64,000 nucleotides of DNA. Source: Nannocystis bainbridge. Lineage in GTDB: Bacteria; Myxococcota_A; Polyangia; Nannocystales; Nannocystaceae. This document shows positions 23,833 through 33,021 of this stretch, in pieces. Where the stretch lies: the NCBI RefSeq assembly GCF_028368995.1, contig NZ_JAQNDL010000001.1, forward strand, positions 1,302,001 to 1,366,000, read 5' to 3'. Each line of letters opens with the position of its first letter. The first letter of the stretch is position 1. The notes under the pieces were generated by a model, which was not told the origin of the DNA, ran no database searches, and was given only the letters and a program-made list of their open reading frames with translations. The translations under genes and the position numbers were made by a program.

Positions 23833-25149
23833 TCATAGCTCGCCGAGCGGCGTGCCCGGGCCGAAGAACGCCACCTCTCGCCCGCAGCGCGGCCCCTCGA
23901 TCGTCACCGGCCCCGCGCCGGCAGCCTTCGGCTCACGCACCACGCGGAACAGCCCGTGGGCGAACGCCTGATCGTCGGCGCCCGCGACCTGCTCGACGCG
24001 CTCGCGTAGGCCCATCCGATCCATCTCGAGCGCGCGGTGATGGCAATAGGGGTTGTTGCCCGGGCGCCCGAGCAGCGGCTCGCTCATCGCCGTGCAGCCG
24101 CCCATGCAAGTGTCGGCGTAATAGCACTCGCGGCAATAGCCCCACAGCGAATCGAGGCCGCGCTGCTCGACGTAGCGGATCTCCGGCGCCCGCTCCCACA
24201 GCGCGCGCAGCCCGTGGTCGCGCCAGTTGCCGCCGGCGTTGACCGCACCGCCGACGCTCGGGCACGACTTGATGGTCCCGTCGGCCTCGATCCCGAGCCC
24301 GGTGCGCCCCGCCGAGCAGCCCTTGTAATGCCCGTCCTCCTGCTGCAGGCGGCGCAGCTTGCCCTCGAGCGGGCCGAAGTAGCCGAGGTTGTTGCCCGGC
24401 CAGAACCGCAGCTTGCGGGCCGCGCAGCGGGCGATCACGCGGTCGAGCATGGGGAACAGCTCGAGCAGTTCGAATGGTTGCAGCAGCAGCTCGGGGTGGT
24501 CGGCCGCGTTGCCGTGCGGCATCGTCAAGAACATCTGCCACACCTCGGCCCCGGCGTCGGCCAGCAGCTCGCCGAGCGGCAGCAGCTCGCGCCAGGTCAG
24601 CCGGTTGATCTGCGTGTTGGCGGCGATGCGCGCCCCCGCCTTGCGGCTGTGCGCCAGCGCCTCGAAGCAGCGGCGCCACCCGCCCGGCGTCCCACGCAGC
24701 GTGTCGTGGCTGGCCTCGAGCCCGTCGATCGACACCGACACCAGCTGCAGCCCGGCCTCCACCAGGGCGTCGGCGCGGGTCTGGGTCAGCCCGAGCCCGC
24801 CGGTGGTCAGCGAGCAGCTCATGCCGCGCTCGCGGATGCGCCGGATGACCCAAAGGACATCTGCGCGCAGGTAGGCCTCGCCGCCGATCAGCGCCACCTC
24901 GCCGACACCGAGCTCGGCCAGCTCGTCGACCAGGCGCAGCGCCTCGTCGGTCGTCAGCTCGTCCGGCCGCGCGGTCCCGGCGCGAGGGCCGCACGCCTGA
25001 CAGCGCTGGTCGCAGGCGCGCGTGAACTCCCACACCGCCAGCGCTGGCCGCTGGACCGCGCCCCGCGGCGGCGGCAGCACGCGGCGGCCGCGACCCGGCG
25101 GCAGCGACTCCACCACCGGCAAGCGCCGGCGCGCCTCACGGAGCTTCAC
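23833..25149 (-). CDS. Radical SAM/SPASM-domain protein
   Basis: About 438 residues. The radical SAM cluster motif is CDQRCQAC (CxxxCxxC) in AVWEFTRACDQRCQACGPRAG; GEVALIGGEAYLR is the GGE region. The C-terminal SPASM-type Cys run (GCSAGRTGLGIEADGTIKSCPS, YCRECYYADTCMGGC) binds auxiliary clusters, as in peptide-maturing enzymes. GTG 25149 is preferred as TAGCGT (25157-25162) ends 7 nt upstream; GTG 25158 is also possible. No precursor peptide gene is evident. It is divergent from an uncharacterised gene. Confidence 0.88.
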   Translation of the reverse strand: MKLREARRRLPVVESLPPGRGRRVLPPPRGAVQRPALAVWEFTRACDQRCQACGPRAGTARPDELTTDEALRLVDELAELGVGEVALIGGEAYLRADVLWVIRRIRERGMSCSLTTGGLGLTQTRADALVEAGLQLVSVSIDGLEASHDTLRGTPGGWRRCFEALAHSRKAGARIAANTQINRLTWRELLPLGELLADAGAEVWQMFLTMPHGNAADHPELLLQPFELLELFPMLDRVIARCAARKLRFWPGNNLGYFGPLEGKLRRLQQEDGHYKGCSAGRTGLGIEADGTIKSCPSVGGAVNAGGNWRDHGLRALWERAPEIRYVEQRGLDSLWGYCRECYYADTCMGGCTAMSEPLLGRPGNNPYCHHRALEMDRMGLRERVEQVAGADDQAFAHGLFRVVREPKAAGAGPVTIEGPRCGREVAFFGPGTPLGEL

Positions 25150-25266
25150 CAGGGCCACGCTAACACGGTCCCGGCGCCGCTCTTTCGCGTGTGATCCAAA
25201 TCGGCTCGCCGCGCTGCGAACAGTCTTGCACACCCGCCGCCCCGCCCTCACGTTCCAGGGAGCAAC

Positions 25267-26127
25267 ATGCCCGCACCCGAGACCTCTCCGCGACCTGCGA
25301 CGACGACTTCCCGTCTTCGAGAGCCCCCCTTCACCCTCCTGCGCAGGGCGATGGGCGACGGGCCCACGCGGCGGCGCAAGCTGCTCGGCCTGGCGCTGGC
25401 GCTGCGCAGCTACGGCGACGAGCGGCAGGTGATGCCGAGGCTGCAGCGCCTCAAGGAGCTGGGGTGGGTCGACGAGATCCCGACGCGGATCCAGCGAATG
25501 CTCGGCGCGATCGACATGATGCGGTTCTTCATCGTGCCATGCGCGGCCGACTATTACCGGTCGAAGGGCATCAACTTCTATTTTCACACCCTGCTGCGCT
25601 TCCTCGACGACCCCTCGTCGCTCATCGATCCCACGGGCTTCAACAGCGGGCGCGACACCATCATCGGCCACGTCCTCCAGGTCGTGCACGCCAACCCCGA
25701 CTACGACCTGCAGCTGCTCGACTCGTTCCCCGACGGCCTGCACGCGATGGAGGAGCAGATCCTGGCGATCCTCGGCGGCACCCACCCGCGCGCCGCCTCG
25801 CTGCTCGCCACCGTCGAGGACCCGGAGTACCACGCCCGCCTGCTCGACCACGTGCGCGAGTTCCGGCGCCGCCAGCCGACGAGCGCCTCGCTGGTCCGCG
25901 AGAACATCCTCGGCGACGCCCACTTCCGGGTGCTCGAGCGGACCTTCGGCGAGCTGCCCCGGGCCATGCGCTACTTCAGCAAGCTGCCCCGCAGCCCGCT
26001 CGCGGCCGCCCGCCACCTGCTGTCGGTGCGCGAGTTCCCGCTGCACCTGGCCGAGGCGCTCTACAGCGAGCGGCCGGCCCCGCCCGAGGCGCTCTACGCC
26101 GAGCCGCCGGCCCCGGCCGAGACATGA
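25267..26127 (+). CDS. Uncharacterised soluble protein divergent from radical SAM gene
   Basis: A 286-residue protein, mostly helical, no signal peptide. Recognisable pieces: RRRKLLGLALALRSYGDERQVMPRLQRLKELGWVDEIPTR, FFIVPCAADYYRSKGINFYFHTLLRFLDDP and GRDTIIGHVLQVVHANPDYDLQLLDSFPDGLHAMEEQI. The tail repeats a short motif (EALYSERPAPPEALYAEPPAP). I do not recognise the family. The stop codon TGA is supplied by the first box of the CATG-14 array at 26123. Confidence 0.65.
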   Translation: MPAPETSPRPATTTSRLREPPFTLLRRAMGDGPTRRRKLLGLALALRSYGDERQVMPRLQRLKELGWVDEIPTRIQRMLGAIDMMRFFIVPCAADYYRSKGINFYFHTLLRFLDDPSSLIDPTGFNSGRDTIIGHVLQVVHANPDYDLQLLDSFPDGLHAMEEQILAILGGTHPRAASLLATVEDPEYHARLLDHVREFRRRQPTSASLVRENILGDAHFRVLERTFGELPRAMRYFSKLPRSPLAAARHLLSVREFPLHLAEALYSERPAPPEALYAEPPAPAET

Positions 26128-26185
26128 CCTTCAGGGCATGTCCACGAGGGCATGCCCCATGGGACATGCCTCCGGCGACATGTCC

Positions 26186-26196
<11 letters not shown>
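26123..26196. repeat. CATG-14 array containing the stop codons of two convergent genes
   Basis: CATG at 26123, 26137, 26151, 26165, 26179 and CAGT at 26193, exact 14-bp spacing. The plus-strand gene stops at 26125-26127 and the minus-strand gene at 26188-26186, both within the array. Confidence 0.9.
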
Positions 26197-26842
<646 letters not shown>

Positions 26843-26925
26843 GGCCCGGGTTATGGCACGACTCGCGCGCGGGCTGTAGTCCTCGTCCGCTCTCGCCGGC
26901 GCGTCGACTCACGGCGATCGGCCGG

Positions 26926-26989
26926 GCGGCCGCGGGGCCGCGGGGCCGCGGAGCCGCAGGGCCGCGGAGCCGCAGGGCCGCAGCTCATG
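26926..26989. repeat. Short GC tandem repeats
   Basis: Repeated GGCCGCRGRG-type 9-10 bp units fill the gap between the divergent GDPD start and the 3' end of the next gene. Confidence 0.6.
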
Positions 26990-28214
26990 GGTGCTTGTCG
27001 CCGACGTCGCAGAGGAAGCGGTAGCTGCTCGCGCCCTCGCCGAAGCTCACGGTCGCGTAGCTCTTGGCGGTGCCGTCCGGGTTCCACTTGTAGATCATCG
27101 AGCAGCCGGCGCAGTGGTCCTCGTCGGGCTGATCGGCGTAGGGAGTGTCGCGGACCCAGTAGGGTTGGTCGTCGCCGGCGCGCCAGCCGGGGCAGTCGTT
27201 CGAGTTGAGCGCCTTCATCTCGCAGGTGGCCCCGACCGCCGTGGGATAGATGGCGAGGATCGCCAGGTAGTCGACGTTCGCCGCCACCGAGCCGCCGCCG
27301 ACCGGGGCGATGTTGCTGGTGGTCGCGACCTCGTACGACGACTTCACGTGCGCCGGCGTGCGCGTGACGAGCAGGTGCATGCCGTACTTCTTGCACACCT
27401 CCTCGGCCTTCTTGGCGCCCTTGTCGCTCTCGAGGCCGAACTCGCTGTCGACCTTGAGGAACGTGTAGCCGCCGCCGTCGCTGTCCATGTCGCACCACGC
27501 CTCGACGCTGGTCTCGCCGCCGAGCGCCTCGGGCCACAGACGGTATTTGCCGGTGCTGGCGCGCGGCACCAGCGTCTTGACCTGCAGGCAGCTCCTGGCC
27601 TCGACGCACGACGACATGCAGCCGTCGGTCTCGTCGGTGTTGTTGTCGTCGCAGTCCTCTTCGCCGTTGATGATCGCGTCGCCGCAGCGGGGCCCCGGCT
27701 CGCACGCGGTGGTGCAGCCCTCGTAGGCCTCGTCGTCGTTGGCCGGGCCGGCGTCGCACTGCTCGAGCTCGGCGCGGACGAAGCCGTCGCCACAGCGGGC
27801 GTGCTGACACGCGCCGACGCACGCGTCGGTGTCGTCGTCGTTGCCGTCGTCGCACGCCTCGCCGGCCTGGAGCACCCCGTCGCCGCAGGTCGTCGGCGTG
27901 CAGTCCGACTTGCAGGCGTCGAGCTCGTCGTCGTTGCCGTCGTCGCACTGCTCGTCGCCGGCCACCACCCCGTCGCCGCACACCGGCGGCACTTCGGTCG
28001 TGACCGTCGGCTCGCTCGAAGTCGTCAGCGGCGGGGTCGAGGTCGTCGTCGCCTCGGTCGTCGTCGTGCCCGGATCGCCGGTGGTCGCGGTGTCGGCCAG
28101 CGCCGCGCAGGCGAAGTCGCCCTCGCGGCAGCCGGACGAGTGACAGGCGGGCACCGTCGCCAGCGCAGCGGCGGCGAAGAGACCAGGGAGGAGGGCTCGG
28201 GACGCGGCGGCCAT
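26985..28214 (-). CDS. Secreted Myxococcus Cys-rich repeat protein with fibrinogen-like C-terminal domain
   Basis: The signal peptide is MAAASRALLPGLFAAAALATVPAC (lipobox VPAC likely). A Thr/Ser/Pro stalk follows, then four Cys-rich repeats of the DUF4215/Myxococcus type, such as CGDGVVAGDEQCDDGNDDELDAC and CGDGVLQAGEACDDGN (residues ~75-210). The C-terminal ~190 residues, from SCLQVKTLVPRASTGKYRLW through AWCDMDSDGGGYTFLKVDS to YKWNPDGTAKSY, resemble a fibrinogen-related domain, with the typical CDMDSDGGGYT turn. Probably a surface adhesion or recognition lipoprotein. Confidence 0.82.
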   Translation of the reverse strand: MAAASRALLPGLFAAAALATVPACHSSGCREGDFACAALADTATTGDPGTTTTEATTTSTPPLTTSSEPTVTTEVPPVCGDGVVAGDEQCDDGNDDELDACKSDCTPTTCGDGVLQAGEACDDGNDDDTDACVGACQHARCGDGFVRAELEQCDAGPANDDEAYEGCTTACEPGPRCGDAIINGEEDCDDNNTDETDGCMSSCVEARSCLQVKTLVPRASTGKYRLWPEALGGETSVEAWCDMDSDGGGYTFLKVDSEFGLESDKGAKKAEEVCKKYGMHLLVTRTPAHVKSSYEVATTSNIAPVGGGSVAANVDYLAILAIYPTAVGATCEMKALNSNDCPGWRAGDDQPYWVRDTPYADQPDEDHCAGCSMIYKWNPDGTAKSYATVSFGEGASSYRFLCDVGDKHP

Positions 28215-28234
28215 GGCGAGTCGGAAGCAGCGGG

Positions 28235-28897
28235 TCAGAAGCGGGCCACGAGGCCGGCGCCGAACGGGGCGCCGGTGAGCGTGGCGCGGCCCGGGCGGAG
28301 CTGCCGGCGGGCCAGGAGGTAACGGGTCAGCAGCGCCACACCTGCCCCGAAGGCCAGGCCGACTCCGGCGCCGAGGAACATCGCCGCCGCCCCCTCGCGC
28401 CGCAGCGGCGAGAGGTCGAGCGCCGCGTCACTCTTGCCGCCGTCGTGGAGCATCTTCTGCACGCGCTGCCACTCGGTGACGTACCACGCCACCCCGACGA
28501 TGGCGAGCGTCCCCCCGCCCGCGAGCTCGCCCCACAGCGCCCGGTCGCGGGCTCCGAGCCCCGCGGTGAGCGCACTCGCCCCGAGCCCGAGCCCCGCGCC
28601 GATCATCGCCGTGCCGGTGTGGGTCGCGTTGACGGCGGACACGTACGCGGCGTTGTCGGGCGCCGGCGTGAACACGCGATAGACATGACGGTCGCGCAAG
28701 ACGAGGCCGATCCCCGTCCCCAGCGTCAGCCCGCCGGTGAGCCCGAGCCCGAGTCCGAGCCCCAGCCGCGCGTCCGGCGACAGCCGCACCTCCGGGGTCG
28801 GGGCCGCGGGGCCGCGGCGCGGCGCCTGGCCGGCCGGGACCTGGGGCGAGACGGCGACCACGAGCGCCAGCGCCGACGCGACGACCGAAGCGACCAT
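28235..28897 (-). CDS. Membrane protein of unknown function
   Basis: The start is moved to the ATG giving MVASVVASALALVVAVSPQVPAG, a signal peptide, because TATTGC (28906-28911) lies 8 nt upstream; an ATG at 28915 is the alternative. At least four later hydrophobic segments are visible: LGLGLGLTGGLTLGTGIGLVL, GTAMIGAGLGLGASALTAGLG, GTLAIVGVAWYV and AAMFLGAGVGLAFGAGVALL. No family recognised; similar Gly/Ala-rich proteins are common in myxobacteria. It ends 20 bp before the next gene on the same strand, so they may be co-transcribed. Confidence 0.65.
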   Translation of the reverse strand: MVASVVASALALVVAVSPQVPAGQAPRRGPAAPTPEVRLSPDARLGLGLGLGLTGGLTLGTGIGLVLRDRHVYRVFTPAPDNAAYVSAVNATHTGTAMIGAGLGLGASALTAGLGARDRALWGELAGGGTLAIVGVAWYVTEWQRVQKMLHDGGKSDAALDLSPLRREGAAAMFLGAGVGLAFGAGVALLTRYLLARRQLRPGRATLTGAPFGAGLVARF

Positions 28898-29004
28898 CCG
28901 TCCCGGCAATAGCATCCTTCCTCGCCGCTTGCACCCCCGGGGGCGTGCGCGCGGGCGCGTCCCCGGCGGCGCGGGACGTCGCCTGCATGTGGTACACGCG
29001 TCGT

Positions 29005-31335
29005 ATGGTCTCGCCCCAGGACCCGAGCGCGCCGGGCCCTTCCCCGTCGCCCCGCCCTGTCCCGCGCTGGTCGGTCGGCGCCCTCGCGCTCGTGCACGCG
29101 GGCATCTTCGCCTGGGCCGCCAGCGTGCTCCCGTGGCAGCGCTGGACCGCCTTCGCGGCGCTGACCGCCGGCCTCGCGCTCGCCCACGCCGTCACCGCCG
29201 CGTTCGCGCTCGCCGGCAGCCGCCACCGCGCCCGCGTGTGGCGGATCGGCTCCGCGCTGTCGCTGCTCTACCTCGCCATCCAGACCCTCATCGCCGCGCG
29301 CGCCGGCACCTACGTCGCCGCCCTCTACGGCGGCCTCGGCAAGGGCGTGTTCGCGGCCCTGGCCGCGCTGTGGGCCGTGCTCGTGCTCGTCACCTTGCCG
29401 TTCGCCGTGTGGGGCCTGGCCGCCACCGGCGGCCTCGGGTCCGGCCCCGGCCTGCGCCGCCGCGTCACTGGCGGCCTCGCGATCCTGCTCGCCCTGGTCA
29501 CCACCTCGCTGTGGCGGGCCGCCGCCGCCGCCGCCGCCGAGCCGATCGCCGTGATCGATCACGACCCCGCGGCCCTCGCCGCGGCGATCCAGGACGTCCT
29601 CCCGCGCGTGCCGGCGCGCAAGGGCGCCGACCTGTCCCTTTGGACACGTGCCCCGATCACCTGCGACTTCCCCGTCGACCGCCCGACCGCCTTCGTCGTC
29701 TACCCCGTCGCCGACAAGCCGGCCAAGAAGGGCCAGGGCATCAAGCTGCGCCCCGCGGCCCGCTGCGTCCAGGCCGACGACCCCGCCGGCCTCGTCGCCG
29801 CGCTCGGGGCCGTGGTCGCCGACGCCGGCGCGCCCGGGCCGATGAAGATCGACGTCGTCAGCGGCGCCCAGCCGCTGCGCGACGACTCGCCCGGCCCCTT
29901 GCCCCTGCTCCTCCGGCCCGGCCTCGACGGCGCCTGCGACGGCGCGCGCTGCCTGCTGCCGTGGCAGCTGCTCGGCCTCCATCAATTCCTCACCTACACC
30001 CCGCTGCCGTTCATCGAGGACCTGCGGTTCGGCGCCGCGCCGGCGGCCCTGCGCAAGGCCCTCGCACGCAAGGGCGACCCCGCCCCCGAGCCCGACGTCG
30101 GCATCGAGGGCCTCACCCGCCTCGCCACCGTCAGCCTCGTCGTCGACGGCGCCGGCGTCGTGCGCCCGCTGCCGCGCTTGCGCGACCCGATCGATCGACT
30201 CGACGCCGACCTGCTCGCCGACTCCGTCGCCGGCGCCGAGGCCCACATCCTCGCCGCCCAGGGCGACGACGGCCGCTTCCGCTACCTCCTGCACCCCTTC
30301 ACCGGCAAGGTCACCTGGCGCGGCTTCGCCGTCCCGCGCCAGGCCGGCACCACCCTCGCCCTGTGCGAGCTCGGCAGCGACGCCGCCGTGCCCGCCGCCC
30401 GCAAGTCGCTGGCGATGCTCGCCGGCCTGCGCAAGGACTACCCCGGACCTGGCCATTCGGTCCTGTCCTATCAGGAAGGTCGGCCGCCGACCCTCGGCGA
30501 CCTCGGCAGCACCGCCCTGCCGCTGATCGCCTTCCTCACCTGCCGCGATCGCACCGGCCCCGAGCACGACGAGCTCATCGGCGCGCTCGGCCGCTACCTC
30601 CTGGCGATGCAGCGCCCCGACGGCGGCTTTCATGCCCGCGTCACCCTCGCCACCGGCGAGGCCCACGTCGGCCCCGACCTGCTCTACGCCGCCGGCCAGG
30701 CGGTCTACGCCCTGGTCCTGCTCGAGCAGCTGACCGCGCGCGGCGCGAGCGAGCTGCTGCCCGCGCACGCCGAAGTCAAGGCCGCCGTCGCCCGCGCGAT
30801 GGACTACTTCGCCGACGACTACTGGGCCCACGGCCTCTACGGCTTCTTCTTCCTCGAGGAGAACTGGCACTGCCTGGCCGCCCGCGCCGCTCTCGGCGTC
30901 CACCGTCACCCCGGCTACGAGCGCTTCTGCCTCGACTACGTCGATTTCAAGCAGCGCCTGATCATGGACGAGTCGAGCGGCGTCGCCCCCGAGCTGGTCG
31001 GCTCGTACGGCTTCGGCAACGTGCTCATCCCCCACAACACCCCGTCGGCCGGCTTCGGCGAGGCCATGGCCGCGGCCATGGCCGTGCGCGCCGCCGACGG
31101 CCAGCCGCGCCCCGAGGACGCGGCGCTGATGACGAAGGTGCTGACCTTCCTGATCGAGCAACAATGGTCGGCCGCCAACTGCTTCGCGTGCTCGCGCGAG
31201 CAGAAAGTCATCGGCGGCTGGTCGGAGTCGATCGGCTCGCTCGACGTGCGCATCGACTACACCCAGCACGCCTGGTCGGCCCTCGGCCACGGCGGCCGCG
31301 AGCTCGGCCTGCTGCCGCGGAGCGGCGGTGGCTGA
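29005..31335 (+). CDS. Polytopic membrane protein with C-terminal alpha/alpha-toroid-like domain
   Basis: About 776 residues. The first ~170 have four or five TM segments (SVGALALVHAGIFAWAAS, AFAALTAGLALAHAVTAAFAL, WAVLVLVTLPFAVWGLAA). The periplasmic region follows with AVIDHDPAALAAAIQDVLPRVP. From residue ~385 an alpha-helical repeat region (RLDADLLADSVAGAEAHILAAQGDDGRFRYLLHP, LDVRIDYTQHAWSALGHGG) looks like an (alpha/alpha) toroid of the terpene-cyclase or glucoamylase type, with the recurring pattern Q..DGGF. ATG 29005 is supported by TACACG 6 nt upstream. CATG-14 elements at 29631 and 30448 are in frame. First gene of a three-gene operon. Function unknown. Confidence 0.65.
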   Translation: MVSPQDPSAPGPSPSPRPVPRWSVGALALVHAGIFAWAASVLPWQRWTAFAALTAGLALAHAVTAAFALAGSRHRARVWRIGSALSLLYLAIQTLIAARAGTYVAALYGGLGKGVFAALAALWAVLVLVTLPFAVWGLAATGGLGSGPGLRRRVTGGLAILLALVTTSLWRAAAAAAAEPIAVIDHDPAALAAAIQDVLPRVPARKGADLSLWTRAPITCDFPVDRPTAFVVYPVADKPAKKGQGIKLRPAARCVQADDPAGLVAALGAVVADAGAPGPMKIDVVSGAQPLRDDSPGPLPLLLRPGLDGACDGARCLLPWQLLGLHQFLTYTPLPFIEDLRFGAAPAALRKALARKGDPAPEPDVGIEGLTRLATVSLVVDGAGVVRPLPRLRDPIDRLDADLLADSVAGAEAHILAAQGDDGRFRYLLHPFTGKVTWRGFAVPRQAGTTLALCELGSDAAVPAARKSLAMLAGLRKDYPGPGHSVLSYQEGRPPTLGDLGSTALPLIAFLTCRDRTGPEHDELIGALGRYLLAMQRPDGGFHARVTLATGEAHVGPDLLYAAGQAVYALVLLEQLTARGASELLPAHAEVKAAVARAMDYFADDYWAHGLYGFFFLEENWHCLAARAALGVHRHPGYERFCLDYVDFKQRLIMDESSGVAPELVGSYGFGNVLIPHNTPSAGFGEAMAAAMAVRAADGQPRPEDAALMTKVLTFLIEQQWSAANCFACSREQKVIGGWSESIGSLDVRIDYTQHAWSALGHGGRELGLLPRSGGG
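29631..29648 (+). repeat. In-frame CATG-14 element
   Basis: CCTG 29631 and CACG 29645, with CCTGTCC-CTTT-GGACACG pairing, within the toroid protein gene. Confidence 0.6.
30448..30465 (+). repeat. In-frame CATG-14 element
   Basis: CCTG 30448 and CCTG 30462 encode part of PGPGHSVLS within the toroid protein gene. Confidence 0.5.
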
Positions 31336-32032
31336 CCCCCGCGGCGGCGCCGAGCGGCCTGCCCCCGGGGACATGTCCCACGGGCCAGCCGACTCCGCCG
31401 CCGTCGCGCCTGCCCTCGAGGTCATACATGCCCCCGGGGACATGTCCCACGGGCCAGCCGATACCGCCGCCTCCGCGCAGACGCCTGTCCCCCGAGACAT
31501 GTCCTCCGGGCCAGCCGATACCACCATCCATCCTGGCCCCATGCCTACCCCCCCGGGCATGTCCTCCGGGCCCTTCGACCCCCACGCCTCCGCCGTCTGG
31601 CCGTGGCTGGTCGGCCTGGTGCTGGTCGGCCTGTCGCTGTCGCCGATGCTGCGCCCGCTCGGCTACGACTCGTTCCCGTTCTCGAGCTTCCCGATGTTCG
31701 CCCACGGCCGCAAGGACGCCGTCACCAACGTGCACCGCGCCGTGGCCGTCGGGCCCGACGGCGCCAAGGTCTCGCTGCCCCCGCGCGCCCTCGGCAGCGA
31801 CGAGGTCCTGCAGGCCGACGTCACCCTGCGCCACGCCATCCGCCGCGGCAAAAAGGCCAGCGCCGCGCTGTGCCGCACCGTCGCCCGCCGGATCGCCGGC
31901 GACCCGGCCCACGCCGACGCCGTCGCCGTCGAGCTGCTGACCGAGCGCCACGACGCCCTCGCCTACTTCGCCGGCGACACCACCCCGCTGGCCCCACCCA
32001 AGCGGCAAGCCCGCTGCAAGATCGCGCGATGA
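31328..32032 (+). CDS. Membrane-anchored protein with repeat-derived N-terminus, HTTM partner
   Basis: The GTG at 31328 overlaps the preceding stop by 8 bp, so translation is probably coupled; ATG 31541 is the other possible start. Residues ~10-80 consist of four copies of a PxDMSxGPAD-like peptide, each encoded by a CATG-14 hairpin. One TM segment follows (VWPWLVGLVLVGLSLSPML), then SFPFSSFPMFAHGRKDAVTNVHRAVAVGPDG and a helical tail to KRQARCKIAR. The SFPMFA motif is typical of small proteins next to HTTM genes (from memory). It overlaps the next gene by ATGA. Confidence 0.7.
   Translation: MADPRGGAERPAPGDMSHGPADSAAVAPALEVIHAPGDMSHGPADTAASAQTPVPRDMSSGPADTTIHPGPMPTPPGMSSGPFDPHASAVWPWLVGLVLVGLSLSPMLRPLGYDSFPFSSFPMFAHGRKDAVTNVHRAVAVGPDGAKVSLPPRALGSDEVLQADVTLRHAIRRGKKASAALCRTVARRIAGDPAHADAVAVELLTERHDALAYFAGDTTPLAPPKRQARCKIAR
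31358..31575 (+). repeat. Series of in-frame CATG-14 elements
   Basis: CCTG/CATG/CAGC at 31358/31372/31386, CATG/CATG/CAGC at 31427/31441/31455, and CCTG/CATG/CAGC at 31484/31498/31512, all with 14-bp spacing, plus a fourth CATG at 31558. The four DMS-coding CATGs are 69, 57 and 60 bp apart, always a multiple of three. Confidence 0.88.
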
Positions 32033-33021
32033 AGGACACGCCCTCCGACGCGACGCATGCCCCCAAGGACATGCCCCTGAAGCCAGGTCCGAACGGACAG
32101 GGCTGTTCGGACATGCTCTCCCGGGCAGCCCGCGCCGTCGACCGCTGGTACCGCCCGGTCGCCGCGCCCGAGCGCCTCGCGGCCCTGCGGATCCTCGTCG
32201 GCGGGTTCGCCGTCGCCTACCTCGCCCTGCGTCTGCCCAACCTGCTCGGCCTGCACGGCCTCGGCGGCTTCCGTCCGGTCGGCGTCGTCTCGGTCCTCGC
32301 CGCCCCGCTGACGACCGCCGCCGTGATCGTCCAGGCCGTGCTCGCCCTGCTGCTCGGCCTCGCCTTCGCCTTTGGCCTCGCCTTCCGCGTCAGCGGCCCC
32401 GCCTTCGCCTTCGTCCTGCTGTGGGTGCTGAGCTACCGCAACGCCTGGGGCATGATCTTCCACACCGAGAACCTGCTGGTCTTGCACACGCTCGCGCTCG
32501 GCTGCTCGCCCGCCGCCGACGTCTGGTCGCTCGACGCCCGCCGGGCCCGTCGCCGCGGCGCCCCCGAGCCTGTCCCTTCGACCAGGTACGGCTGGCCGGT
32601 GCGCCTGCTCGGCCTGCTCACCGTCGGCACCTACTTCGTCGCCGGGGTCGCCAAGCTGCGCCTGTCCGGCCTCGGCTGGGCCACCTCCGACCTGCTGCGC
32701 AACTACATCGCCTACGACAACCTGCGCAAGCACCTGCTCGGCGACTGGTACTCGCCGTTCGGCGCCTGGCTGGTCGGTCACGCCTGGCTGTTCCCGCCGC
32801 TGGCGACCGCCAGCCTCCTGCTCGAGCTGCTGGCCCCGATCGCCCTGCTCGGGCCCCGGATCGCCCGCGTCTGGTCGCTGCTGGCCTGGGGCTTCCACTT
32901 CGGCGTGTGGGCGATCATGGCGATCTTCTTCCCCTACCCGCTGCTCGGCCTCGCCTTCGCCCCGCTGTTCGCCGTCGAGCGCCTGCCGCTGCTGCGCCGC
33001 CTGGCCCGCAGCGCGGGCTGA
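32029..33021 (+). CDS. HTTM-domain (vitamin K-dependent carboxylase-like) membrane protein
   Basis: 330 residues with ~7 hydrophobic segments. RLAALRILVGGFAVAYLALRLPNL opens the HTTM domain; RNAWGMIFHTENLLVLHTLALG and FVAGVAKLRLSGLGWATSDLLRNYIAYDNLR are typical inner motifs. HTTM proteins share the four-helix fold of vitamin K-dependent gamma-carboxylase, but bacterial members are mostly uncharacterised. The first ~35 residues are not part of the domain: they are encoded by a six-box CATG-14 array (32056-32129). The ATG overlaps the upstream stop (ATGA). Another element (32569) lies in a cytoplasmic loop. Confidence 0.85.
   Translation: MKDTPSDATHAPKDMPLKPGPNGQGCSDMLSRAARAVDRWYRPVAAPERLAALRILVGGFAVAYLALRLPNLLGLHGLGGFRPVGVVSVLAAPLTTAAVIVQAVLALLLGLAFAFGLAFRVSGPAFAFVLLWVLSYRNAWGMIFHTENLLVLHTLALGCSPAADVWSLDARRARRRGAPEPVPSTRYGWPVRLLGLLTVGTYFVAGVAKLRLSGLGWATSDLLRNYIAYDNLRKHLLGDWYSPFGAWLVGHAWLFPPLATASLLLELLAPIALLGPRIARVWSLLAWGFHFGVWAIMAIFFPYPLLGLAFAPLFAVERLPLLRRLARSAG
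32056..32129 (+). repeat. Six-box CATG-14 array in the HTTM N-terminus
   Basis: CATG 32056 and 32070, CAGG 32084 and 32098, CATG 32112, CAGC 32126, all exactly 14 bp apart and within the coding frame. Confidence 0.88.
32569..32586 (+). repeat. In-frame CATG-14 element in the HTTM gene
   Basis: CCTG 32569 and CAGG 32583; encodes EPVPSTRY in a loop. Confidence 0.6.
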
